From contig JAMAHW010000055.1 of the NCBI GenBank assembly GCA_023627715.1, positions 1 to 64,000 on the forward strand: a stretch of 64,000 bases of DNA, read 5' to 3'. Below the pieces are notes generated by a model. The model was not told the DNA's origin. It did not search any database and saw only the letters and a program-made list of their open reading frames with translations. This DNA is from Periconia sp. R9002 (taxonomy: Eukaryota > Ascomycota > Dothideomycetes > Pleosporales > Periconiaceae). This document shows positions 33,319 through 45,858 of this stretch, piece by piece. Every line of letters starts with the position of its first letter. Position 1 is the first letter of the stretch. The translations under genes were made by a program, and so were the position numbers.

Positions 33319-36300
33319 ATGTCAGCTGTCGAGAAAGAGGAGAAACCAATTCGAGACGCTCCCACACTAAGCCTGCCGAGAGGCGAGCTCTTGAAGTCTG
33401 TCTTGGGCCATGATGATGGCGTTGATGAGGCCATTGTCCATGTGTTGTCCGACTCCGGTCCAGAGTCTCCTCATCTTCCTCATAATGTCGTCCCGCGGGT
33501 GAGGCTGGCAAATAGGCTGGCCGACATGACAAATGGCAACGAGGAGCTATTGCGAAAGGTGATGCCTAGTGATGGCTCAATCACTCTTCGAGCTGTTGCG
33601 GACAAATACCCCATCAAGCTCCCAGCTCCAAATTCATTCAGCAAAAAACCATCGGACGTGCGCAAGATGTCTTTGGTAGCACCATTAGCTTTGTCAAGAG
33701 AGGTTGCATCTGCAGATGACAAGTCATCTCATGCCGAACGCGATGTCCAGCACTTCCAAAGCCAGCTCTTTCAGGCGGAGCCCAGTGCTGTCCTCCGACG
33801 CATGGTACTAGATAGACAGGTAATACACAATAAGCCTCAAAGAAGATGAAAACTGACCACTCAGATTGAACTCTCCGACGATGTAAGGAAGGGGGTGACG
33901 TCGTTTTTTGACGAAAAGCCAGAATTTGACATTCGTCGAACGTCTATCAAGAGGGCAGTGGCTCAACCAGGAACTTTTGACCATCTTGATGCCGCTGTAG
34001 CCCCAAAGGTCGTTCACAGCCTTCAAACATTGCAGCGCGTACAAGCGCTGACTTCGAAACCTGAAACTCTCCCAGCGCTGCTGAATTCAGGTGTGGTGAA
34101 TGCCGCGCAGGTAGCGGCCATGCCACAGAAGAAATTTACGAGCCTTTTCGATGGTGTTTTGGACCCCGATGACGCTTTGGGGATCCATGACAATGCCATG
34201 AAGATTGCAGTGCGAAATGAGCATGCCCTTACGCACATGCACCAGGCAGTCCGAGGTACAGGTCTTGCAGCCATTGACGGTGACGAGGATTTAGAAACTC
34301 GGAAGGTGATATTTGGGAAGACGACCAAGAAGTACGCCGTCAATATTAATCTCGAAGAACTGTTTGGGAGTATTGATTTCTGCGAGTGCGACAATTGCAC
34401 CAGCTTAACCAGTCCCGCAGCCTACTACGTGGATTTGCTGCAGTATCTCAGGAACAATAATCTAGACGCTACCAATGACCCTCAAACAGGAAAGCCCAAG
34501 TTCCCAAACACTGGCATGAAGGGCTACGCAAACACGGCGCTCGAAAAGCTCTTCCGGCGGCGACCAGACTTGCAGCATATAGAGTTGACCTGCGAGAACA
34601 CCAACACGCTCATTCCATACGTTGACCTAGTCAACGAGGTAATGGAGTCGTTCATCTTTCATGAAGACTCATATGCGAGGAACTGGTCGCTGGAAAAGCA
34701 GGTTGAAATAGACCCGTTCAACGTTCGGGACGAAACGAGCAACGAACTACTCGCTGAGGCACAGCATACAAATTATAACGCATATTGTGTACTTCGCCAG
34801 GCCGTCTATCCTCTCGCCAGCCTTCCATATCACCAGCCAATAGATGCAGTGCGCATTTATCTCGACTTTCTCAAGACCTCCCGCTTCGAGCTGATGGACA
34901 CATTCCGGAAACCGTTGAGTGCCAACAAAACACTGCCCCAGACGGAACAGTTCAAGGACCTTTACGAAGAAACACTTGATCGTGCCTGCAAGGCTGAATT
35001 CCTTGCCGTCATTCAGGAAGAGTACATCATTCTCACAAAAGAATCATTCTGGCCCAAGCGGTACTTTGAGATTACGGGCAACATTAAGCTCTCCACCGAG
35101 GCCTACCAACAACATATCGGAGTTAAAAAACCTCACGAGTACTGGGGGTATAAGAAAACGTCTGACATGTTGTCCGACGACGAAGCCAAGGCTCTTGGGC
35201 TGAGATTCGTAAAGAAGCAGTTCTTGAAACGGTCCAGCATGACATACGTTGAGCTAGTGGAGCTTGTCAAGACACATTTTGTCAACCCATGGTTCCCAAC
35301 GGGGCCTGCTCTTGCGATTCTGCAAAGTCTTCGCTTCAGCTACCGTTTTCTACAACTCCTTGTCGATCACAAGGCCGACTGTGCGAAGGACAAGTACCGT
35401 CTACTTATTGAATTCATCTTCCTTGTACAACCATGGGTTGGTGTGTACGAGTTGATGAGGAGGCAAGACGGACAGGAAGTATCTTGCAAGCCGTACTATT
35501 TGCGGAAGGAAATCAGTGACTGGGTGCATCAATGGTTCGAGTGTCTAGGAAGACTCGTAGTGCTCGAATCTGGAGAAGGACCCACACTTCCAGTCCATGG
35601 CCAGTTGGTGTACAAAGTCAGAAGTGAAGAATCTCGTGAATCCGAGCAAGGGTCGCGTTTAGTTGGAATAGCTGCTGCTCCGCTACAACCCTCCGCGCCA
35701 GGAGACTTGGTGGAAGTAGCCGGCAATGATGCACAACTTGCCAAAACACAGATTGTTGGTACACTGAAACCTAACGGCGAAATCGTCAACCAGAAGAACA
35801 AATTGATAGCTATGGTTCTCATCAATAGCCAGGTATTCACAACCGATGGTAAACTGCTATCGAAGATTCCGAAGTATGAAGATGGAGAGTTACAAGTTTT
35901 TGATACGGAGCATGTGGATGCGCAAGAGCTTGCACACTCACGTCAGCCACTGGCGAAGATCAATAAAGATGGATACTTACAGTGGCCGCCGAGACGAGAC
36001 AAATATGCAGAGATAGTCCGTTGGAACCCCGTGGTCGACACTTGCGACATCACCAAAGTACGTCTTCTTCATCTCGACGGAACCGACCTCAGCTTGGAGG
36101 AGTGGGACCGTCTTCAGCGTTTCATTCGACTCTGGAAGCGCTTGGGTTGGTCCATTGACGAGACCGATAAAGCGCTCTGGGGCTTGTCTTCCAAACCACA
36201 GCCTGTCCCTGGCACTCCGGAAGGCGACCCATCTAACGGTATCGTTGGCTTTGACGACTTTGCAGCGGAAGATTGTCGTGGTTCTGCGAATGAATCCAAA

Positions 36301-39300
36301 CCAAAGCACGGCTGTAAGTGTAAGTCAGCCTGCCACTGCAGCGATAACGAAAAGATGCCGACTCCTGTCTGTGAAAACATCACCGTCCCAGAGATCACGC
36401 CCGACTTCATGAAGCAGCTAGTCAGTGTCAAGAAGCTCGATGTAACGGGTCTTGAGATAATCAAGCTACTCGCGCTGTGGGCTCCTATCAGCACCAGCGG
36501 TGAACGTTCCCTGTATTCGAGACTGTTCCTCACCCACAATCTACTCGGAATTGATGATGTTTTCAAGGCTGATGACAACGGTGCTTATCTCGTGAAAAGC
36601 ACCAAGATTGTCGACCACATTCCCGTTATTTTAGCCGCTTTTCGTCTCAAACGGGACGATCTGATGACTATCTTGACAGAGGCTGGACTCTTAACCGCAG
36701 ATCTCACTCTAGAGACCATCTCGACTATTTATAAACATGTTCTCATCTCACAAGCACTGAAGATCAAAATTTCGTGGCTTTTCAAAGCCATAAAGCTATT
36801 TGGAAGTCCGTTCGACAACGCATCATCAGCTGTTACATTCCTCACTGCTTACAGTGAAATGAGTGAGGCTGGTTTCAGCGTACAGAAGCTCTGGTATGTA
36901 ATCCAAGGAGAAGACGAACCGCTGAAACCATTGGGTCCATCACAGCTGGATATTCTCAAAACGGCCAAAACATTGTTTGATGGTTTGAATGCCATAGACG
37001 AAGCGCATCCAGACCTCAAAGGAGAAGAGAAGGATGAAGTTACAGAGCAAATGGTAGCTTCAAATACTTCGCTACTGTTTGATGCTTCTGTGGTTTCTGG
37101 AATAAACGATCTGCTTGCGGGGAAAACAGCGTACGTCACCAACGCGCCTCTTGATGTCAAAGTCAAGATCCCGGATGCATTGAGTGCAAAGATCAGCTAC
37201 TTTGATCCGGTTACCGCAGTAGGCTCCAACAGAAGGGCTAAACTGACCGTCACTGGCATATTGACCGCCGATGAACTCGCCGTAGCAAAGGCACTGGTGC
37301 CAACTGCGGAATGGTCCGCTGCACTTGACCGTGCCAAAAAGCAGGCCGTTTCGTTCTTCAAGAATGTATTGGCTGTAGTTTTCTCCGATCAGGATGAAGC
37401 CATGTCTGAACTTCTCGCCGGTGATGTAGTTGTTGCGGACGACAAGCTGACACCTGGTAAACCCAATCCCAACACTGCGCCAAAGAAACGTGCATATTTC
37501 CTAAGTCACTTTCTTGGGTACCTCCGCGATCAACTTTCTGACCAACTAGTTGCATCAACGATGGCTGGAAAAGCAGGCATTTCTTCTCCAGAAGTCACCA
37601 TGCTCTTGCTGAGACAGATTCTCACAAGCGAAACGGGTGATTCTGCGTTGATGGTCCTGAGAAGCACGAGGACGAACCGATCGTTGCCGACTGGTGGCTC
37701 TTGGACCGGTTATCTGATTCCTCCAAGCAGTGACTCTTACAGCTTTGTCGGTTATGGTGACGGCCAGCCGGATGCTATCCTCATCAACAACGTGGCTGTG
37801 CCTTTCACGAAGCGCCAGGAAGATCCAAACGATGTATGGTTTACAGAGCCGCAGAGTCTCATTGGCGGCAAGTCGTACTCTTTAAGCAGTAAGAGTCAGG
37901 CAATACCTGGACTTGGGTGGATGACATCGCGGACTGATGTTGTCGACATTCCTTCCAGCGCCTTGATTCCGGACTACTCTACCCAAGCAACGGAGGGTGT
38001 TTTTAAGAAATTAGTCAGAGCTGCCGTAACGATCAACGGTTTTCAACTTTCCATTGACGACATTAACTATCTGCAATCCCATCCAGCAGACTTTGGTGGG
38101 TTCGACCTCAATAGTATGAAGATTGAAGCATGGAAAGAGGTCTTACGATTTACCCGCTTTCGCTCGTCGTTGCCAACGAGAGACATGTCACTGTTCGACT
38201 TTTACCGTTGGACATACACCACTCAGTCAACAACTTCATTGGAAGCAGTCACCAATCAACTTGCCAACGTCACTGGATGGGCAGCCGATAGGCTTCTTGC
38301 GTTAGTCAGTCCGACTGCATTCGCTCTCAGCAAACCCGCATCTTTTAGAGATGTGAAGGTCCTATTGATGCTTCAGAAGGCGCTGGCGGTGGCTGACAAA
38401 GTAGCCATTGACCTTTCGTTGCTCTTCAAAGCGGCAAACCCCATGGCCAAATTCTGGCCTACTCACGATACGGCTCAAGAAATACGCAAGTCTATCCGTT
38501 CCCGCTACTCTCTGGACGACTGGGAGCAGGCAGCTAAGCCATTGCACGACGGACTGCGGATGAATGAACGGAATGCCTTGATCGCTTATCTGGTAGTCCA
38601 AGAACAACTGATAAAGTGGGGAGTGGTTGATGCCGATTCCCTGCTCGAATTCTTCCTCATAGACGTCCAGATGGGCGCTTGTCTGAAGACTTCGCGTATC
38701 AAGCAAGCGATATCAACCGTACAGTTGTTTGTCCAGCGGTGCATGCTAGGCTTAGAGGAGAAGTATGGCGTGCCCAACGACCTCCTCGATCAGACCCGTT
38801 GGGTAGCACTGTCAAAGGAAACAGTCCGCACGGCAAATGTTAAAGTTCTTCTTACTCCAGAAAATTACACTGTACCCTCGCTACGAGATGACAAGTCTCC
38901 ACTGTACGAGAGCTTGGAGAAGGATATCCTCCAGAAAAACATCAACCCTACAGCTCTCAAAGAAACGCTCACATCGTACTTGTATAGTCTAGACTCCATT
39001 GCAAATCTCCGGGTGGAAGGCCTCTTCCAGGACGATGACGAGGGCAGCACGCTTTACATTGTTGCCAAAACTCGAAGCATACCATATCAGTTCTATTACC
39101 GGACATACAACTCTGGATCCAGCGTTTGGACTCCATGGGAGCCTCTTCCAATCGATATCCCGAGTTACCAAGTGGAAGCTACGGCAACCTCCGCTGCGTA
39201 TGACGGGTGCTACGTGAACCCAGTGGTTTGGCAGAACAGACTCTTTATATTCTTTGCAGAGCTGTCCAAGAAGACAATACCGAAGACGCTCGGAAACACT

Positions 39301-42300
39301 CCGTTATCTGGAGCTACCCCTGACCAAGTTCAGCCACTGGAGACGTGGGAGATCAAGCTGAGCTGGAGCGAGCTCCATAATGGCAAATGGAAGCAAAAGA
39401 AAACCACCATCGATTGTGTAATGGAAAACGCAACAACTGCGACTGCTCCACCTGTAGACAAGTACCGCTTCGTCTCTCGTTTTATGGGCACATCTCCGAG
39501 CACATGGATTTCGATCGATGTTTACAAAGACACGGCAACGACACCCATCGGGAGATTCGAGTTTCAAGGTTCGCAGGCCTACGCAGCTCCGCTGGAACAG
39601 ACACCGCCGACGTTGGAATGGAATGAGTCGACCAGCTTTCATTTTACCGGCAGAGGATCGACAGACCCCTTGACAATGTATTGTTTTCAGCGCAAAACAT
39701 TTGAGCTCAATGTTGGGGGTGCCAACGAGGTGGCGAGACTCCCGTATGCCAAATATCCTCAGGATGCCAGATCAACATCAACTATCCACGTAGATGGAGT
39801 AGACATTCCTTTCTACCACACTCTTTCGCACGAGCTCTTGAGCAAGATTAACACATCAGAAACGCTTGCGCCTGTGTTTGAGACCTACCACTCAATCAAG
39901 AACGATGACAATGATCTGCTAAAGAGTACTTTTGGACTCTCAGGTACCGAGCCAACGGCCACAGGAGGAACTGCACCGACATTCAACGAGCTGTACATGC
40001 CATATGCTCTGTACAATTGGGAGTGCGGCTTTCACGCCCCGATGCAGCTCGCAGATGCCCTGTTGCAGAACCAGCAATTCGATGCTGCCCTTGCAATGTG
40101 TCATTACGTGTTCGATCCGTACGCCGACGGTCAGGACAAAATGCGAGTATGGAAATGGAAGCCGTTTAGCCTCGTCTCCAGCGAGGGTGTGCTGGATGCG
40201 CTCTTCAACAGCTTACAACCGCACAAGGCAGACAAAGCGAATGGACAGATTACTCAATGGCGAGACCATCCTTTCATGCCACATGTAGTCGCCCGTGCCA
40301 GGCCAGTGGCGTACATGAAGTGGACGGTCATGAAGTATCTGGAGATTCTCGTTGCCTACGGCGACTATTACTTCCGCCAAAACTCTCTCGAAGCTGTTCC
40401 TTTGGCGATTCAGTACTACGTCCTCGCAAGTCATGTCTATGGGCCTGCCGGCCAAAAGATTCCGAAGCGTGGGAAGAAGAAGCCGCAAACTTACTTCAGC
40501 CTTCAGGACAAATGGGACGCCATAAGCAATGCGGTAGTGGATCTCGAACTTTCTTTCCCGTTCAGCAATCAAATCCCACAGCCGTACCAATTCAATGGAA
40601 AAGAGATCTCCTTGGCCAATATCTTCGGTTTTGCTACGGCTAGGTACTTTTGCATTCCAGACAACCCGCAGCTCAGAGCCATGCGAGCCACCATCGACGA
40701 CAGACTGTACAAGATCCGCCACTGTCAAGATATCAACGGCAATGCCATCTCGCTCGCTCTTTGGGACCCACCTCTTGACCCAATGTTGCTGGTGAACATG
40801 GCAGCACAAGGTCTCAGCCTTGCGAATGTACTCAACGATCTCAATGCCCCGATGCCAAACTATCGCTTCCAATACCTTCTGCAGAAAGCACTCGAGCTTT
40901 GTGTCGATCTCCGTGCCATGGGCGAAAGATTTCTCTTGTTGAAAGAGAAGAGAGACGCCCTTGCTCTTGAACTCCTCAAGTCTGCGCACGAGAACAATAT
41001 GCACCGATTGATTCTGGAAATTCGCAAGCTTCAAGCAGAAGAGGCGAACAAGACCGTCGAAGCGCTGCGAATCAGTCGCAATGGCCCACACTATCGCTAC
41101 AAGCTATTCTCCCAATTGGGCGGCTTTGACATGCCCGATCTCATCGAGACAGACGACAAATTCACCGCAATTGCTCTAAACCCACCCAAACCTACGAACG
41201 AGGGTGACATGGTCATTACTCCAACGGAGAAGAACGAAATGGACGAAAGCAAGCTTGCGCGAGACCGCAACCTTGAAATTGCCGCGATCGAGATTGTCAA
41301 CGCCTTCATGGAAAGTCTCCCAACCTTAAGCGTAAGCCTAGAGCCATGGGGCATCGGAGCCAGCATTGGCTTTGGTCCTCAAAACATTGCCGCCCATTCA
41401 GCCGCTTACGCCCGCTACATTCGAGTCCTGTCGGACGAACACACGTTTAGCGCAACCAATTCTTCCCGAAAATCTACGTACATCCGACAGCAGCAGGATC
41501 GAATTCAGATGGCTAACAGCTCCGCGTTCGAAGTGAAGGCCATCGACGCTCAGATTGCCACACAGAAGACGCGCATACTCACGGCTGCTCAGGAAATCAC
41601 AAACCAACAGCAGCAGATCGATGACTCGGCCGAGGTCCTAGACTTTTTGAAGAACAAGTACACCAACGACGAGCTGTACTCTTTCATAGAGTCGTCTGTG
41701 CGAACGCTTTATTACCAGACGTACACGATGGCTTACGATCTGGCCAAGAAAGCTGAGGCGGCATTCATCTTCGATCGAGGCCCGCAAGCTGCACCCTTCA
41801 TCCGATTTGGCTATTGGAACTCGGGACGGGACGGCCTGCAGAGTGGCGAGCAGCTCTACCTGGCTCTCAAGCAGATGGAGGCTGCCTACTTGGACAAGCG
41901 CGCCCACGATTTCGAGATTGTGAAATCGATATCCGTCAGACAGATCAACCCGCTCGCTCTTCTCGAGCTCCGCGAGAAGGGATCCTGTCAGATTAACCTG
42001 CCCGAGATTCTGTTCGACATGGACTGGCCCGGACATTACTTCCGTCGCATCAAATCCGTCTCCATGACCATCCCATGCGTCGTCGGGCCCCACACGAGCC
42101 TCAACGCCACGCTCCGTCTCCTCAACCATCGCTACCGCTTCTCTCCAACCGTCGTAGACAGTAAAAGTTACCCGGAGCAGACGGAAGCCGGCCCGGACGA
42201 GCGGTTCAAGACGGGCGCCATCCCCATCGACTCGATCGCTGTCAGCACCGGCCAAAGTGACAGCGGCATGTTCGAGCTCAATTTCAAGGACGAGCGTTAC

Positions 42301-42915
42301 AACCCATTCGAAGGAGCGGGCGTCATCAGTTCGTGGCAGATCGACCTCCCGCCCACCTTCCGCCAGTTCGACTACAGCTCCATCACCGACGTCGTCTTGC
42401 GCGTCCTATACGTATCTTCCAACGGCGGGGAAAAAATGAAGACAGCAGCGACCTCCACGGTCAACGAATTCCTCAAAGCCACGGTCGACGACGGTGCCGG
42501 CTTCGTGGCGCTTTTCGACCTCCGCTCCGAGTTTGCGACCGAGTGGACGCGAGCCTCGCGTCCTGCGATCCCGACCTCACCGCCGACGACGTTGCCGCGC
42601 ACCGTGGCGATGAACGATCTGCGTTCGCGATTACCGTTCTTTACCAAGACGGCGAAGAAGGTCACTGTGGCCGACGTTTCGCTGCTGACGGCCACGGACC
42701 TTCCTGGTGCGTCGTTCTCCATCATCACCGACCCAGCGGCGCCCGAGGACGCGGTCACTTTCAGTGGAGGCAGCACGACGGTTGGGAAGATGAATATGTT
42801 TAAGCAGACTGGTGTGGACAGGGAGCTGGGCGATTGGACATTGAATGTAGAGGTTAAGGATTCGAAGATGGTGTTGGATAGGATTTTTATACTCATTACT
42901 TATACTCTTAGCTAG
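33319..42915 (+). CDS. TcA component of a bacterial-type ABC (Tc) toxin complex, two exons
   Basis: Exon 1 is 33319-33819 and exon 2 is 33865-42915, separated by a 45-base phase-0 intron (33820-33864; GTAATA donor, CTGAC branch, CAG acceptor). The product is 3183 residues, against about 2500 in bacterial TcA. The VRP1-type N-terminus carries a Cys-x-Cys-x2-Cys then Ser-Pro-Ala-Ala-Tyr motif near residue 340. A Cys-rich patch lies at about 983-1005, a PA14-like segment at about 1430-1510 and a neuraminidase-like segment at about 1875-1935. The alpha-helical shaft and channel region spans about 2520-2850. The C-terminal TcB-binding part (about 2965-3025; Glu-Arg-Tyr-Asn-Pro-Phe-Glu-Gly-Ala-Gly) is intact. 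In bacteria TcA pentamers bind the target cell, dock TcB-TcC and inject the effector through the membrane. No signal peptide is seen. The frame alone would start at a GTG (33895); the upstream exon supplies a proper ATG. Confidence 0.93.
33820..33864 (+). other. Spliceosomal intron inside the TcA gene
   Basis: This 45-base intron has a GTAATA donor after CAG, a CTGAC branch-like site and a TCAG acceptor. It contains an in-frame stop (TGA), so read-through would end the protein after about 176 residues. Its size and signals match the other introns in the window. Confidence 0.8.
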
Positions 42916-44143
42916 TCGCCTGCAGTGATCGGTCGTGTTGTTATGTTTTATGTTAGCTTACTTGTTTTACGTATTTCGTTTTCAAACATTCGGAATTGGT
43001 CTATGTGGATTTCGTAATTCATAGTTTCGAAATTAAATAGTACCTTCGGTCTTTTGAAGAGATACATCAACCTTGTTGCAACCACATCACTGTCAGCATT
43101 GCTTTTAGATGTTTCCCATGAGAACGAAGACTTTTGACTGCGGTGGATACCTCTTCCTCGGCCGTTGTGTTATGGTAGACATCGTCTCGCACATTGGTGG
43201 TAGAAATGCTTTATCATCAATTCAGATTACACCAGCAACAGCGAAGCACATGGTATCTACATGCAGGAGCAGCCAGTAGTACACCATTCATCATTCCGTT
43301 TTCGCGGAACGATTATTTTGTAGCAGTTGAAGTTAGGGGTTACAGCTCGCCAAACTAGAAGCAAAACTCTTCGAAGGTAAGCAAACTACAAGATTAGCAA
43401 TGGTAGATCCTAGAGGAACAGGAAAATGATAGCTAGCGCTTAAGCCCGCATATTAAGATGAAAAAAAAAGAAAAAAAAATTATGCCATCTCTATCTAGGC
43501 ATACCTGTACCTATATTTGAACCCCGTGCTTGGGGGATGCCGTTGCGGCCCCGGATCGACATGCACAAGTACCCCACTGGACGGAAAGTCCGATCCAATC
43601 ACAAAAAAACGACAATCTCTCAAAAAAGCCCAATCCACACGCTTCCTTTTCCACAACTGTCAACCAAAACCATTATAACCAGTTCAGTCTCAACTATCAA
43701 TTGCCGCCTCGAAAACAGTAAAATCACAACACCATAACCAAAAAAGCAGACGAAACCACCCGCCCATCACAAAAGATCGCTACCAATTGTCTATCCAAAC
43801 AAACTACCGTACTCCACAAATTCCATCCAAAACTCTAAACGAATGTCGCAAACCCGAACCCCGATTGCGCAACACAAAAAAGAGAGAAAGCGGTATTGCT
43901 TTCCACAGGGTCCCCCACTAAGCTACTAGAGGCAGCTGTAGGAGCCTGCATGCTGATGCATGCATATGTCCGCAATGGAACAAACATTTTCTTTAATTCG
44001 TTGTATTTAATGTCTGTAGCGTTCCACTTCCTTCAAACTGTCTGTTCACGCAGACAAGCTATCGAGACTGTGTGCCAAATCGAACATACCTAGCTGCAAA
44101 CGATTCGGTTTTCACGGAATCTCGACACGACAAAACCACAACT
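42916..44143. other. Intergenic region downstream of TcA
   Basis: There is no gene in these 1.2 kb. An A-tract (gaaaaaaaaagaaaaaaaaatt) lies near 43459-43481 and a C/A-rich, G-poor stretch lies at 43590-43880, leading to the MFS gene promoter. No transposon remnant was recognised. Confidence 0.5.
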
Positions 44144-45858
44144 ATGGCAGAAACACAAAAGCTAGCAGAGGAAACGTCAAAGGACAATGCACACGAAGTC
44201 CCGTCTTCTGTGCTTGCGGACGCGCCCGCGGCGGTGATAGGTGAGGGCGCGTTGGATCCCGTGTATGAGGCCAAAGCGAAGGTTTTGAATAAGGCGATTC
44301 AGGATATTGGGATGGGGCGGTATCAATGGCAGGTATACTACTTTCACAATTTTTGCGATGGATTTCAGGCTTTACATGTTCTCGTCCTCCTCATTGTTCT
44401 TCTCATTGGATAATTACGAAGCTAACATATCTCGTCGCTTCACAGCTTTTCATCGTCATAGGCTTCGGTTGGGCCTCCGACAATCTATGGCCGATCGTAA
44501 CCTCTCTGATCTTCACCCCCGTGAAGAACGAATTCCACCCCACCCGCGCCCCCTTCCTTACACTCGCACAAAACATCGGACTCCTCATCGGCGCCATCTT
44601 CTGGGGATTCGGCTGCGACATTTTCGGGCGACGATGGGCGTTCAACCTCACCATCGCCATCACGGCCATCTTCGGTCTCGCGGCCGCGGGATCGCCCAAC
44701 TTCGCGGCGATAGGGACCTTCGCGGCGCTCTGGTCGGTCGGCGTGGGAGGTAACCTGCCCGTCGACAGCGCCATCTTCCTCGAGTTCCTCCCGGGGACGC
44801 ACCAGTGGCTTCTTACCGTCCTCAGCATCGACTGGGCGCTCGCGCAGGTGTTCGCGACGCTCATCGCGTGGCCGCTGCTGGGGAACCTGACGTGCCAGGA
44901 AGAAGACACGAACTGCACCAAGGCGGAGAACATGGGGTGGCGGTACTTCATGCTGGCCATGGGCGGCGTCGCTATGATCATGTTCTTCCTGCGCTTCGTG
45001 TGCTTCGACATCTACGAAAGCCCCAAGTTTCTGATGGGCAAAGGGCTCGACGCCGAAGCCGTCGCCGTCGTCCACGAAGTCGCTCGTCGTAACGGCAAAA
45101 CAAGCGCCCTGACCCTCGACGACCTCGAGCTCTGCAACAACCTAGGCCCCAGCAGCGGAGGAGGAAACCCCCTCGTTGCCCAAAACCAAACTACCACATC
45201 GCACGCCTCGACGGCGCTGAAACGCAACCTCGAAAAAGTCTCCGCCAAACACCTCAAAGCCCTCTTCGCCAGCCGCTCCCTAATCCTCTCCACGTCCCTC
45301 ATCACGCTCATCTGGGCCTTCATCGGTCTCGCCTTCCCCCTCTACAACGCCTTCCTCCCCTTCCTCCAAGCGACGCGCGGCGCCGACTTCGGCGACAGCT
45401 CCACGTACCTCGTGTACCGCAACTCGCTCATCATCGCGGTGCTCGGTGTACCAGGGTGCCTTTTGGGAGGCTACCTCGTCGAAACACGCTTCATGGGTCG
45501 CAAGGGCACCCTCGCGGCCTCCACCGTCCTGACGGGCGCCTTCATCCTGTGCAGCACGACGGCGCTCGACTCGGCGGCGCTGCTCGGCTGGAACTGCGCC
45601 TACAACTTCATGTCCAACATCATGTACGCCGTGCTGTACTCGTACACGCCCGAGATCTTCCCCACCAAGGACCGCGGCACGGGGAATGCCGTCACGGCGT
45701 CGGCGAATCGCGTGTTTGGTATCATGGCGCCGATTGTTGCCATGTTTGCGAATCTCGAGACGAGCGTGCCGGTTTATGTTAGTGGGGCCTTGTTTGTGGC
45801 GGCTGGGTTGGCTGTTGTTGCGTTGCCGTTTGAGTCGAGGGGGAAGGCGAGTATGTAG
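44144..45858 (+). CDS. Major facilitator superfamily transporter, sugar-porter/SV2-like, two exons
   Basis: Exons are 44144-44332 and 44446-45858, with a 113-base intron (44333-44445; GTATAC donor, GCTAAC branch, CAG acceptor) in phase 0. The product is 533 residues. A polar N-terminus of about 60 residues precedes twelve predicted membrane segments. The loop after the second has Gly-Cys-Asp-Ile-Phe-Gly-Arg-Arg, the signature of the sugar-porter/SV2 branch, and a weaker copy (Glu-Thr-Arg-Phe-Met-Gly-Arg-Lys) lies in the second half. A cytosolic loop of about 90 residues with an Asn/Ser/Gly-rich part sits in the middle. Similar fungal proteins are annotated as SV2-like or organic-solute transporters; I cannot name the substrate. 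It follows TcA on the same strand, 1.2 kb apart, which does not by itself tie it to the toxin. Confidence 0.88.

Noticed and set aside
40213..41091. 292-codon minus frame inside TcA
   Set aside because: Antisense shadow of the TcA helical region.
24667..42915. Bacterial contamination as explanation of the Tc genes
   Set aside because: Fungal genes with introns flank both sides in continuous sequence and TcA itself has an intron with fungal signals; assembly error cannot be fully excluded without reads.
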